Shown in pieces: positions 19,701-27,804 of a DNA stretch of 64,000 bases (position 1 is its first letter; every line of letters starts with the position of its first letter). Under the pieces are notes generated by a model. That model saw nothing but the letters and a program-made list of their open reading frames with translations, ran no database searches and was not told where the DNA came from. The stretch is from contig JACJYN010000005.1 of the NCBI GenBank assembly GCA_020636095.1, positions 310,001 to 374,000 of the forward strand, read 5' to 3'. The translations under genes and the position numbers were made by a program. The DNA comes from Lewinellaceae bacterium (GTDB taxonomy: Bacteria; Bacteroidota; Bacteroidia; Chitinophagales; Saprospiraceae).

Positions 19701-20905
19701 GCCTCAGCAGCGGCCCTGCTTTGTTGCCCGGCAGCTTCAATCCGGCCAGCGCCAGTTTTCTGGCCGGCCAGCAGCCGGCGGGAACCTACCGGTTTAATTA
19801 TCACATCCAGGCACAGGCGCCCTGCCCTAACGATAGCGCCACGGTAAGCATCGTTATCAATGAACGCCCCGTTGCCGATGCCGGAGAGGATATCACCCTT
19901 AGTTGCACCTTCAACATCGGCTCCCTGGGCGGAGCGAATACCAGCCAGGGGCCAGGGCTTCAGTACGCCTGGACATCCGATGACGATGTCGATATTATGA
20001 ACCCCGGACAGCCCTTTATCGATGCCGGCCAGCCGGGAACCTACCAACTTACGGTCCTCAATACGGAAAACGGATGCAGTGATACCGACCTGGCCCTGGT
20101 CGATTCCGAGATCGCCTTTCTCGTGCCACACGCCTCGGTCAGCCCCATAAACTGCTTCCAGTCCAATGACGGCTTAATTTCCATCGACTCGGTCAACGGC
20201 GGTACCTTGCCTTACCGGTATAGCCTCAACGGCGGGCTCTTTACCGGCTCACCAACCTTTGTTCCGCTGGGGCCGGGCACTTATGACATCGTCGTGGAGG
20301 ACGCCACCGGCTGCCGGGCGGAGCTGCAATTCCAGCTCGAAGAGCCCGATGAACTACAGGTGGTCTTGCTGGCGAACATCCAGGCGGAAGACAACAGCAT
20401 ACAAATTGGCGACAGCATACAGCTCCAGGCGCTGGTCAACATTCCGGCGGAGGAAGTCGGCAAGGTATACTGGCAGCCCGACAGCCTGGGGTGCGACACC
20501 TGCCTCACGGCTACCTTCGCTCCGCAACTCAGCACTATCTTCTCGGTGAGGGTAACGGACATCAACGGCTGCTCGGCGGAAGACCTGGCGCGGGTCATTG
20601 TACGCAAAGACTACCATGTGTTCATCCCCAATGTCTTCTCGCCCAATGGAGACGGCGCCAATGATGTGTTTATGATCTTCGCCGGAAAGGAGGTGAAGGA
20701 GGTACAATCCTTTATGGTATTCAACCGGTGGGGAGAATCCGTTTTTGAAGATTACAACTTCCTGCCCAACAACCCGGCGCACGGCTGGGGTGGCGCCTTT
20801 CGCGGGCAACCGATGAACGATGCCGTCTTCGCCTATTTTGCCGAAATAGAAATGGTGGATGGGCAGGTGGTGGTGTTTAAGGGGGATGTGTTGTTGATGA
20901 GGTAG
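13751..20905 (+). CDS. giant T9SS-secreted repeat adhesin, paralogue of the preceding gene
   Basis: 2384 aa. Signal-like N-terminus (MNTTSIWLLLLLSAAAWT). The first about 280 residues repeat the plan of the upstream protein: an Ig-like segment (DAGPNQTICNPGQ) then a carbohydrate-binding-like jelly roll (NLMSNWDFSQG, GNMLVVNGAG, CQTVPVTPNTNYAFSTFV). Three short repeats around YLSPGANPGGNWTING follow, then alternating fibronectin-III-like and PKD-like domains (FLWNFDGG, FDWSFDGG, YSWDFDG). Residues about 1018-1779 are three nearly identical 254-aa units. The C-terminus (HVFIPNVFSPNGDGANDVF, FNRWGESVFEDYNF) is a gliding-motility-associated domain, the expected T9SS signal. A long surface stalk with an N-terminal binding head is the natural reading; the target is unknown. 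Confidence 0.88.
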   Translation: MNTTSIWLLLLLSAAAWTGPEPANEEGAVLNCTISVDAGPNQTICNPGQPVNLNANVSGNYLSIQWSPSTGLSNPNSPNPVATVNTTTTYTVTVNAASPQNLMSNWDFSQGFAGFSSNYIPGNGGAFGLLSNEGTYAVSTNPALTHTNFASFGDISGDGNMLVVNGAGVANQAILCQTVPVTPNTNYAFSTFVASAIASSPARLQFSVNGQLIGSIFNASATPGQWNQFYATWNSGGSNSATICVVNQNTAASGNDFCLDGLFFSELCESFDDVTITVVQLNANFNPPSGLCPSSPPFNLNNYLSPGANPGGNWTINGVATNIFDPSQWGAGVHNITYTVSQPPCTESVTLPIIVDPLPEALWAAPFGICEAEPPLDMNNWLAPNSLPGGFWTINGLPANGQFNPGVLGPGLHLVTYSAGIPPCINDFVEFVEVSALPSAGFTAPPEICDQAAPINLNSYLDPGSSTGGSWTVNGIPTTILDPSDLGAGVYDVIYQVGNPPCQGIDQGTIIITSGQAPMPSCAQVSNNSITVEWPPVPGATNYTVQILSGQSGGTLTGTSFSLGGLSPGETASLIVIAEDGSACPGTPSGVIQCTTLQCTPPDVMIQNEAPRCEDAPAFNLIAMVADTLPPGVWSGPGIIDAVNGTFDPAVAGVGIHTVQFVTNPTGCPGQDVVNIQVLPVPAASFAMPDSICRVDTALVQFTGMAGNSATFLWNFDGGSSADAPNDTLQHLSWASPGTKIVSLQIGQEGCLSEIFTDTIEVQPLLQPPLVNCRSTETSVEFFWPSNPAVDSFIITILSPHTGTMPSDTSFLVEGLTPGETVDISITALSANACPDTAVLASCVAEACLDITLAITPVAAICLDADTGPLTLSATVSGGPADGVFSWQGPGIIDGPAGLFAPDSAGVGTHTINLTYFRGSCSYQASTNITIRPTPIAAFDAVSPICRTGSSEVSFTGTAGSTATFDWSFDGGIPGVGNPFDVQWAAPGLYTLSLQVEEEGCFSNVATLMVQVADTLSAPTIQCEATYTSVLFSWNDVPNASSYQVAVTDGPPGSMPTSTSYLIEGLQPGQAVSIELTALSANACPSVVTEATCAALPCPDVSLAIQPPADQCFDGTPFDIGLQIDILNDTGNGSLSWSGAGITNSASNQWTVAGSQIGQPNPIIATWTEDVCVVADTAFLNVFANPTADFTATPVICVAGEATVTYTGTATPGASYSWDFDGAAVASGSGAGPYQLQWPAAGNYTIRLQVEENGCTSGLGVQLVQVDETLMPPTIQCEATYTSVLFSWNDVPNASSYQVAVTDGPQGSMPTPTSYLIEGLQPGQAVSIELMALSANACPSVVTEATCAALPCPDVSLAIQPPADQCFDGTPFDIDLQIDILNDTGNGSLSWSGAGIANSASNQWTVAGSQIGQPNPIVATWTEDVCVVADTAFLNVFANPTADFTATPVICVAGEATVTYTGTATPGASYSWDFDGAAVASGSGAGPYQLQWPAAGNYTIRLQVEENGCTSDMVTHTVQVDETLMPPTIQCEATYTSVLFSWNDVPNASSYQVAVTDGAQGSMPTPTSYLIEGLPPGQAVSIELTALSANACPSVVTEATCAALPCPDVSLAIELPADQCFDGTPFDIDLQIDILNDTGNGSLSWSGAGITNSASNQWTVAGSQVGQPNPIIATWTEDVCVVADTAFLNVFANPTSDFTATPVICVAGEATVTYTGTATPGASYSWDFDSASVISGSGGGPYQLQWPAAGNYTISLQVEENGCTSGISTQSVQVDPILEAPVVACEPGFGMILFTWSPVDNATSYQVSGAGSMLNDTSYLVEGLLPGQEASITVTAQSGNACPSVSTTASCNALLCPEAAVSLEVTPFLCEGEVAQLAITLFGNGGPYDMTLLIDGQPTALSGIGDGYTMALPLTQSTLFSLQDIIDIGHPNCSLPSPPSVTAVVRQPVTAGAPTGDIELCSRTDTSIPLFSLLEGEQAGGVWSLSSGPALLPGSFNPASASFLAGQQPAGTYRFNYHIQAQAPCPNDSATVSIVINERPVADAGEDITLSCTFNIGSLGGANTSQGPGLQYAWTSDDDVDIMNPGQPFIDAGQPGTYQLTVLNTENGCSDTDLALVDSEIAFLVPHASVSPINCFQSNDGLISIDSVNGGTLPYRYSLNGGLFTGSPTFVPLGPGTYDIVVEDATGCRAELQFQLEEPDELQVVLLANIQAEDNSIQIGDSIQLQALVNIPAEEVGKVYWQPDSLGCDTCLTATFAPQLSTIFSVRVTDINGCSAEDLARVIVRKDYHVFIPNVFSPNGDGANDVFMIFAGKEVKEVQSFMVFNRWGESVFEDYNFLPNNPAHGWGGAFRGQPMNDAVFAYFAEIEMVDGQVVVFKGDVLLMR
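16806..19090 (+). repeat. three tandem 762-bp coding repeats
   Basis: Unit boundaries fall at about 16806, 17568 and 18330, each beginning at the CAGTGCGAAGC sequence that encodes IQCEATYTSVLFSWNDV. The period is 762 bp (254 codons), so the frame is kept. Each unit encodes one fibronectin-III-like domain, a cysteine-containing domain (PCPDVSLAI...QCFDGTPFDI) and one PKD domain. Differences between units are few and mostly silent, pointing to recent duplication or ongoing gene conversion. Earlier, more diverged units precede them. Confidence 0.92.
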
Positions 20906-20916
20906 GAAAAAAGAAA

Positions 20917-21048
20917 CGCTATGCGAGGGTATCCGTCTAAAGTTGGACAGAATGGGCTGGGGTTGTGTACGATGGACGGACACAGTGGGAGGCCCTTGTG
21001 TGTACGATGTACGAGGCTGTCCAATGTTAGACGGGTGGCGCTATGCGA
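20917..21048. repeat. palindromic MITE-like element, copy 2
   Basis: The terminal inverted repeats are GTCTAAAGTTGGACAG (20935-20950) and CTGTCCAATGTTAGAC (21017-21032). The bracketing direct repeat is CGCTATGCGA (20917-20926 and 21039-21048), different from the one around copy 1 at 1371-1504. Length and interior match copy 1. Confidence 0.7.
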
Positions 21049-21256
21049 CAAAGTATTCTTTGCCCTCAATATTTTGCGGAGCAGCCTCGTAATCACCTGT
21101 TTGGTTTTTTTGAAATACAAACCACCTTGTCAGTTTAACCGGCAGCCAACTTCCAAATTGCGCATTTTTTTTCTGAATGTGGGCCAGAATTGGTTTCTTT
21201 ATAGCGGTTCTGGCGGATATGAATCCAGCTTATCCATTGCGGATACAATTCCCTTA

Positions 21257-21413
21257 GGGGCCGGAGAAAAATAAGTTCCCCGTTTCAGGCCAGAGATTTT
21301 GTCGCTGGACAAGGCGCGAAGAACGCGCATAGCCCAGCTACGCAAGTGATGAGCAACGCAGTACAGCGGCAAAAGATCGGCATCAAATGGGGAAGTTATT
21401 CTTCGCCGGGCCC
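21257..21413. repeat. TTA-flanked palindromic element, type B, copy 2 (inverted)
   Basis: Reverse complement of the element at 3999-4155 with very few differences, 157 bp, TTA on both sides (21254-21256, 21414-21416). Centre hairpin CATAGCCCAGCTACG. Confidence 0.85.
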
Positions 21414-21509
21414 TTACAAGTAAACACGCTATATTTGAAGTCAATTTTGGCCGCCTGGTTTATAGACAAACCAAGCGCCTGATCCCAGAAATGGACCAAA
21501 CCCTTACTA

Positions 21510-24500
21510 ATGAGAGAATTGCCCTTTTACACAAAAGCACTGCTATTGTTCTTCGTATTGTTTCTGCCGCTCTTCAGCCGGGCGCAGAGCGTAGTCGTCA
21601 ACAATCCTTCTCAATGCCCCATTGGGTTGAATATCCCGGATGCCGGCTGTGACCCGAATGTCAATGTCGTGCCTGACCCGGAGCACGTAGTCGTCAATGT
21701 CAATAATGCGCCGGGCAGCCAGCTGGGGGTGGATGTATTCCTGCGGGAAGTGCAGTTTATCATCCGCCACCCCTGGGCCAACGACCTGGATATCACCCTG
21801 ACTTCACCGGGAGGCATTACCGTAGCGCTCACCCTCGACAATGGGGGAGGGGATGACAATTACGGCGACCCCAATGTGCCGGATTGCGGTGCTCCGGTTC
21901 GGCTCACTATGGAGAGCTGTGTTTCCGTCACGGAAGCCGATGCGCCTTTTACCGCCGAACCGCTGCGCCCTCAGGGTAGCTTTTTTCAGTTTAATGATGG
22001 GACGACGAACCCCAACGGCCTCTGGCAGCTCAACATCTGTGACGACGCCCAGGTGCATACCGGGCGACTGGATTATATCAACCTGATCTTCGCTCCGATC
22101 TCCTGCCTGCCTGTGGAAACGGTCAGCGTAATTGCTCAGGACACCAACGCCACCACTATCAACTGGTCGCCCTTTAACAGTTGCGGGGTTTCTATAATAG
22201 AATACGGCCCGCCCGGGTTCCTCCCTGGAACCGGTGCTGCCGCCGGGCAAGGGGCCGTTATGATGGTCAATGGTTGCCCGCCCTTCACGCTGCCCGGCCT
22301 GCTGCCGGAAACCCGCTATGAACTATACGTCCGCAAAAGCTGTGACGGCGGTTCCTTTTCCAGGAACTCCTGTCCGGTTATCTTTGAGACGGGCTGCCTG
22401 CCGGCGCCTCAGAGCCTGGTTACGGATTTTGATGACCTTCCCACCTGCGGATTTTTCTGCGATACCGAATGTGACATCACCGGTATCTGGCGCAACAGCC
22501 GCGATGACGGCTTCGACTGGTTGGTGGACGCGGGTGGCACCCCTACGGTGGGCACCGGCCCATCCGATGATGTGAGTGAAGGGAGGAATTACATCTATCT
22601 GGAAACTTCCGGGGAGACCTGCCTACCCAACAAGACCGCCTACCTGCTCTCCAACTGTATACAACTGGACAAGCAGGGCAGCGACACCTGCCACCTGTCC
22701 TTTTTTTATAATATGTTTGGTGCTGGAATAGGTACGCTGAAGCTGGAAGTCTCCGACAACGGAGGCTTTTCCTGGGCAACCCTCTGGCAAAAAAGTGGCA
22801 ATCAGGGTACGGCGTGGCACAAAGCTTACATCAGCCTCAGCGATTATGACGACGGACAGGTGCTGCAATTCCGCTTTGCCGGCGCCGAGACCTTTAGCTC
22901 CCGGGGCGATATGGCCTTGGATGAGATTCGCTTTTACGGCTCTGTAGACCTCGGGCCGCCCACCTTTGAGTACTATGCAGATAATGATAACGATGGCTTT
23001 GGGGTCAACAACCAAACCATTAGCAGCTGCTCGGGGCCTGCGCCCGCCGGGTTTGCCAGCCAGGCCGGCGACTGCAATGACAACAATCCCAACATCAACC
23101 CCGGCAAGGCGGAAACTCCCTGTAACAGTATAGACGAAAACTGCAATGGCAACGACGATGACGCCATCCTTCCGCCCCCCGCCACCTTCAACGATACCAT
23201 CTGTTCCGGTGAAGACGCCTTTCTTCGCGCCACGCCCGGTTTCGACAAGTTCATCCTCTGGTATGAAAACCCAACCGGAGGCGATCCGGTCAGCGCCGGC
23301 GAGCTCTTCAGCCCCGATCCACCCCTGGCCAACGAGGGGCCGGCGCCCATCTTCGTCACGTATTACGCCGAAGAAACCGATGGCTTTTGCTCGTCTGGCC
23401 AAAGGGCGGCGGCGGTGGTGGTGGTCAACCCGGTTCCGGACATAAGCACCGGAGATATGCCGGAGATATGCCGGGGCGAAACCTTCGACCTGGCCAGCCT
23501 CAACCTTCAGGACGCCAACTTTACCGGCAGCAGCATCAGCTTTCACGCTGGCCTGCCGGCTACGGACGCCAACCTGCTGCCATCGACTTTGGTGGCGCCA
23601 ACTCAGAATACCACTTATTATTTTAAGGCTACGACCGATGCAGGATGCGCCGATGTTGGCAGCATAAGCTTACCCGTGCGCCCGGGGCCCGCCCTGGCTT
23701 TTTCTCCGGCCGACACCTTTTCCCTTTGCCTGGACAACAACACCCAACTGAGTGTGCAGGCTAGTGGTGGGCAAGCGCCTTATACCTACTTGTGGAGTAC
23801 CGGCTCTACCGGTAACAGTACAACCATACAGGCCGATTTTACAGCGGGCGTAACCGATTATTATTCGGTTCGAGTGACCGACGCGGAGGGTTGTTTTACC
23901 ATAGACAGCGCCCAGGTTAACACAACGGCCAGTATCGATTCGCTGCGCCGGTTCGTTACGAATGTAAGCACCTGCGCCGGTTCCGACGGCAGCATTACCC
24001 TGGTGCCGCTGAACGGCAACAGCCCTTTTTCCTACCAGTGGCAAGGCAGTAACGGCCTGGTTGGAGACACGGCCAACATAGCGGATACGCTGCGCATTTT
24101 CAATCTTTCCCAGGGCTCCTACCGAATCACGGTAACGGATAACTCCGAGGAAGCCTGCCGGCTTATTTTGCGCTCCGTCATTATCAATGGGCCGGGCGCG
24201 GTTGTTCAGGATATCATCGTGGAGGACGTCAGCTGCGCAGGAGCTGCCGACGGGCAGGCCTGCCTGGAGGTCTTTGGAGGAACCCCCCAGTATCTTTGGA
24301 GCAACAGCAGCACCCAAAGATGTGCTGCCGGCCTGTCCGGGGGCGTTTATTCGGTGACTGTTTCGGAAGGAATATGTGAGAGTGTGATCGAAGATATAAC
24401 GATCCGGGAGCCGGATAGCCTCCGGGCGGCGGCCAGCCTGCAACATCCATCCTGCGCCACCTTTAACGATGGCTCGATACAGCTGAATATTTTCGGTGGG

Positions 24501-27473
24501 ACAACGCCCTACACTTACCGTTGGAGCAACGGCAGCACCGGCCGGAACGCGGTCAACCTGACCAGTGGCAGCTATACCGTGACTGTGACCGACGCCAACA
24601 ATTGCCGGCTTATCCGCAGCTATGCGCTTTCGGCGCCCAGCCCGGTTGGCATAGGCCTGGATTCCCTGGCGCCCATCAGCTGCCATGGCTGGACGGACGG
24701 CCTCATTAAGGTAGCCGGGCAGGGAGGGACACCGCCCTATCACTACAGCTGGAACACCGGCAGCAATGCGCCGCTTATCGTCAATTTAGGGCAGGGAACC
24801 TATTCCCTAACCATCACCGACTTTAACGGCTGCCAGGCCTTACAATCTTATACGATAACGGAGCCGGATCCGGTTAGCCTGGCGCTGGTGGAATTGACCC
24901 AACCGGAATGCGTGGGCGACAAAAACGGGGAAATCATAGTGGCGGCTTCCGGCGGCACGGCGCCCTACCAATACAGCTGGAGTGAAATGGGAACCGACAG
25001 CATCCTCATGAACCTGCCCGTAGGCACTTATTACGCTTATGCCGCCGACGCCAATAACTGCCCGCCCGACACCCTGGAGGTAGAACTCTCCGCGATTTCT
25101 ATTCTAGACCTGGATATTATTACTACAGAGCCAGTCTGCATCGGGCCCAAAACCGGGAGTATCAGCCTGCAGCCCAATGGCGTCCCACCTTTTTCCTATG
25201 CCTGGTGCAATGGCGACACCACCTCAACGATCAATGGCCTGGACACCGGCTACTACTGCGTCCGTATTGAAGATGGCGAAGGCTGCCTGTACGATACGGC
25301 GGTGGTGCTGACGGCCCCCCAGGTTTTTCAGATCAATACTATTGTGGTGCAGCCCACCTGCTTTGGCACCAATGACGGGCTGATCGATATCAATTTGCTG
25401 CAAACAGGTATACCCCCTATCACCTTCATGTGGGATGACGGGGCCACCGGCGTGCCCAGGCTGGACTTGCCGGACCGCGACTACCGCATTACCATCAGTG
25501 ACGCCAATGGGTGCTCTTACGAACCTTCTCCCATTACCATTCAAAGCCCTTCCCGGCTGGAGCTGGGGCTGGAAGGAGTCGGGGAGATCAATTGCTTTGG
25601 CGACACCACCGGCTTTATCGAAGTGACGGTTCGGGGAGGCAGCCCGCCTTATGCCTATAATTGGGTCGGGCAGAATTACACCAGAGAAGATATTTTCAAT
25701 ATTCCAGCCGGCAGCTACCGGCTGCTGGTACAGGACGCCAACTCTTGCCCCATAGATACCATTTTTAACCTAAGCCAGCCGCCTTTGCTCACCGTCGGTA
25801 TAGCAACCCAGGCAGAAGACATCTGCGAGGGTGGTGCGGTGCAGAAGCTGCTGGCCGAGGTAAATGGAGGAGCGCCGCCGTACAGCCTGTTGTGGAGCAA
25901 CGGCGCCGCCGATTCTTGTCTGGTGGAACCCGCTCCGGCCGATTATATCCTGAGTGTGACGGACGCAAATTTCTGTGTTGCGGAGTCCGGTTCGATCAAG
26001 GTAGATGAAAATACGGAACCCTTCCGCCTGGATACCTTCTTCGTCGATAACGTCAGCTGCAACGGCGCCAACGACGGTTGTGCCACGGCGGTTATCTCCG
26101 GCGGTTCTTCCAACTATCGGTTCCACTTCAGCAATGGGACTATTCAACAGATTTCGGGTGACAGCCTGGCCATCTGCGGCCTGTCTCCAGGAAATTACCG
26201 GGTGACGGTCACCGATCAATCCACCGGATGCCGGGCCACCTCCGGCTTGCTGGCTCTTACCCAACCCGGCCCGCTCTTCTTCCGCCGCGACAGCATCGAA
26301 GCGGTCAACTGTTCTGCCGGCAATGACGGCGGTATTTTCACCACCACCACCGGCGGTACGATGCCTTACCACTATACCTGGGTCAATGCCCAGCAAGATA
26401 CCGTTAGTAATGAGGCCGATCTGGCGGGCGTGCCCGCCGGGTATTATACCGGCTATCTCACCGATGCCCATGGGTGCGCCGCTTCGGTTATGGGCACAGT
26501 ACCGTCGGGCAATGCGCCCATCCGCGATACGTTGGCCAGTGTGCAGCATGTGCAGTGCAAAGGTGAAAACACCGGCGCCATCAGCCTGATGGTGCTGGGA
26601 GGGTCGCCACCCTTCAGCTACGCCTGGAGCAATGGCCGCAGCACTCTGAACATCAACAACCTGGCGCCCGGGCTCTATAGCCTTACCGTCACGGACACTA
26701 ATGACTGCCAGGCCGTTTTCAGCAACTTCCTGGTAGGAGAACCCAGTACGCCCCTGGAGTTAAGCGTTCTGGCTGATTCGGTTTCCTGCTTCGGCGCAGA
26801 AGACGGCGCCCTGGCGGCCAGCATCAGCGGAGGGAATCCCCCCTATGACTTCGAATGGTATTTTGGAGGCATGCTCATGCCTACTCCCGACACCAACTAT
26901 CTGGATGAGCTGGCGACAGGTTGGTATACCGTCATCCTGCGAGACTCCAATAACTGCGTCCGGGAATACCAGCTACAGCTCCCCGGGCCTGGCCGGATCG
27001 ACATTTCCATCAACCTCACACCGCCGGTGGGGCAACAGGACGGAACCGCCACAGCCGCTGTCACCGGCGGAGTCCCGGATTACAGTTTCCTTTGGAATAC
27101 GGGAGACACCTCTGCCACGATCCCGGTGATGCTAGGCTCCTACAGCCTCACCGTCACCGACCAGGACGGATGCCAGGGTATAGCCAACATCAACGTTTCT
27201 TCTTCCTATGAGGCAGAACTGGTCCGTAGCGCCCGCCTTTTTCCCAACCCCACTTCCGGAGCGTTGTGGCTGGACTTGCAACTGGCAGAACCGGCGCCCC
27301 TGGAGTTGTACGTTCAGGATGTGCTGGGGCGGGTTTGGATGGAAAAGGCGTTGGCTCCTTTACCGGAACAACGGGTACAGGCCGATGTGGGAAGGCTGCC
27401 AGCGGGGGTGTATTGGCTGGTGTTGCGGTCGGAGGGGCGGTTGGAATATAGTGGGCGGTTTGTGGTTTATTAA
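21510..27473 (+). CDS. giant SprB-like repeat protein with P-domain and T9SS type A signal
   Basis: 1987 aa. Signal peptide ending FSRAQ. Domain order: a proprotein-convertase P-domain (LREVQFIIRHPWANDLDITL, GLWQLNICDDAQVHTGRLD), a fibronectin-III-like domain, a MAM-like segment with DMALDEIRFYGS, a MopE-like metal-binding segment (YYADNDNDGFGV, GDCNDNNPNINPG, DENCNGND) near residue 500, Ig-like domains, then about fourteen SprB-type repeats (pattern VxCxGxxDGxIxxxxxGGxPPYxYxWSNG) from about residue 820 to 1870. The end RLFPNPTSGALWLDL, DVLGRVW, LPAGVYWLVLRS is a T9SS type A sorting domain. SprB is the mobile gliding adhesin of Flavobacterium, so a motility or attachment role is plausible but the P-domain/MopE head is not part of SprB. 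Confidence 0.88.
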   Translation: MRELPFYTKALLLFFVLFLPLFSRAQSVVVNNPSQCPIGLNIPDAGCDPNVNVVPDPEHVVVNVNNAPGSQLGVDVFLREVQFIIRHPWANDLDITLTSPGGITVALTLDNGGGDDNYGDPNVPDCGAPVRLTMESCVSVTEADAPFTAEPLRPQGSFFQFNDGTTNPNGLWQLNICDDAQVHTGRLDYINLIFAPISCLPVETVSVIAQDTNATTINWSPFNSCGVSIIEYGPPGFLPGTGAAAGQGAVMMVNGCPPFTLPGLLPETRYELYVRKSCDGGSFSRNSCPVIFETGCLPAPQSLVTDFDDLPTCGFFCDTECDITGIWRNSRDDGFDWLVDAGGTPTVGTGPSDDVSEGRNYIYLETSGETCLPNKTAYLLSNCIQLDKQGSDTCHLSFFYNMFGAGIGTLKLEVSDNGGFSWATLWQKSGNQGTAWHKAYISLSDYDDGQVLQFRFAGAETFSSRGDMALDEIRFYGSVDLGPPTFEYYADNDNDGFGVNNQTISSCSGPAPAGFASQAGDCNDNNPNINPGKAETPCNSIDENCNGNDDDAILPPPATFNDTICSGEDAFLRATPGFDKFILWYENPTGGDPVSAGELFSPDPPLANEGPAPIFVTYYAEETDGFCSSGQRAAAVVVVNPVPDISTGDMPEICRGETFDLASLNLQDANFTGSSISFHAGLPATDANLLPSTLVAPTQNTTYYFKATTDAGCADVGSISLPVRPGPALAFSPADTFSLCLDNNTQLSVQASGGQAPYTYLWSTGSTGNSTTIQADFTAGVTDYYSVRVTDAEGCFTIDSAQVNTTASIDSLRRFVTNVSTCAGSDGSITLVPLNGNSPFSYQWQGSNGLVGDTANIADTLRIFNLSQGSYRITVTDNSEEACRLILRSVIINGPGAVVQDIIVEDVSCAGAADGQACLEVFGGTPQYLWSNSSTQRCAAGLSGGVYSVTVSEGICESVIEDITIREPDSLRAAASLQHPSCATFNDGSIQLNIFGGTTPYTYRWSNGSTGRNAVNLTSGSYTVTVTDANNCRLIRSYALSAPSPVGIGLDSLAPISCHGWTDGLIKVAGQGGTPPYHYSWNTGSNAPLIVNLGQGTYSLTITDFNGCQALQSYTITEPDPVSLALVELTQPECVGDKNGEIIVAASGGTAPYQYSWSEMGTDSILMNLPVGTYYAYAADANNCPPDTLEVELSAISILDLDIITTEPVCIGPKTGSISLQPNGVPPFSYAWCNGDTTSTINGLDTGYYCVRIEDGEGCLYDTAVVLTAPQVFQINTIVVQPTCFGTNDGLIDINLLQTGIPPITFMWDDGATGVPRLDLPDRDYRITISDANGCSYEPSPITIQSPSRLELGLEGVGEINCFGDTTGFIEVTVRGGSPPYAYNWVGQNYTREDIFNIPAGSYRLLVQDANSCPIDTIFNLSQPPLLTVGIATQAEDICEGGAVQKLLAEVNGGAPPYSLLWSNGAADSCLVEPAPADYILSVTDANFCVAESGSIKVDENTEPFRLDTFFVDNVSCNGANDGCATAVISGGSSNYRFHFSNGTIQQISGDSLAICGLSPGNYRVTVTDQSTGCRATSGLLALTQPGPLFFRRDSIEAVNCSAGNDGGIFTTTTGGTMPYHYTWVNAQQDTVSNEADLAGVPAGYYTGYLTDAHGCAASVMGTVPSGNAPIRDTLASVQHVQCKGENTGAISLMVLGGSPPFSYAWSNGRSTLNINNLAPGLYSLTVTDTNDCQAVFSNFLVGEPSTPLELSVLADSVSCFGAEDGALAASISGGNPPYDFEWYFGGMLMPTPDTNYLDELATGWYTVILRDSNNCVREYQLQLPGPGRIDISINLTPPVGQQDGTATAAVTGGVPDYSFLWNTGDTSATIPVMLGSYSLTVTDQDGCQGIANINVSSSYEAELVRSARLFPNPTSGALWLDLQLAEPAPLELYVQDVLGRVWMEKALAPLPEQRVQADVGRLPAGVYWLVLRSEGRLEYSGRFVVY

Positions 27474-27804
27474 GTGGCGTCAGAGTTATTTGAAAACGTA
27501 AAAGTTACTATTCAGCATGGGGTCTGAAATACGCCTGACGCAAAATTTTGTAGACTTTTTCCCGCTGGAACCCCTTCTCATTCCCCTTGGAAGGGGAAGG
27601 GCGGCTTACAAAATTTTGCTTGAGGGGTCAAATCACCACGATGCTGAATAGTTACACGTAAAATAAATCTGTCCGACCCTAAGCTGCCTGAATCACTCAC
27701 GGGCGGGGACGCCCGCGAGTGCAACATTAACCGGCAGATTTGTAGTTCGTTGATTCGGAAATTGAGCGTTTAGATTGGCTCTTCACCAATCAACGAATTC
27801 CGAA
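27474..27804. other. 331-bp gap with a MITE and a strong hairpin
   Basis: Holds element C copy 1 with its flanking 8-bp duplication (27496-27663), then a second inverted structure: AAATCTG...CAGATTT ends (about 27665-27742) enclosing the hairpin CGGGCG-GGGA-CGCCCG (near 27700-27716). No gene seen. Confidence 0.6.
27504..27655 (+). mobile_element. MITE-like element C, copy 1
   Basis: 152 bp with 15-base terminal inverted repeats (GTTACTATTCAGCAT / ATGCTGAATAGTTAC) and the same 8-base word ACGTAAAA immediately outside both ends (27496-27503, 27656-27663), a target-site duplication. Inside is a pair of inverted CAAAATTTTGTA words. A near-identical copy lies inverted at 59148-59300. Too short to encode a transposase. 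Confidence 0.85.

Larger units (their letters stand above)
20906..21509. other. 604-bp gap with two mobile-type repeats
   Basis: Contains the second GTCTAA/TTAGAC palindromic element (20917-21048) and the inverted type-B element (21257-21413). Between them (21049-21256) I see nothing recognisable. TATATTTGA at 21430-21438 fits TAnnTTTG but lacks a TTG at the right distance. Confidence 0.6.

Noticed and set aside
20688..20702. GGAAAGGAGGTGAAGG inside the giant adhesin gene as a hidden start site
   Set aside because: It encodes conserved residues of the C-terminal domain and no separate frame follows.
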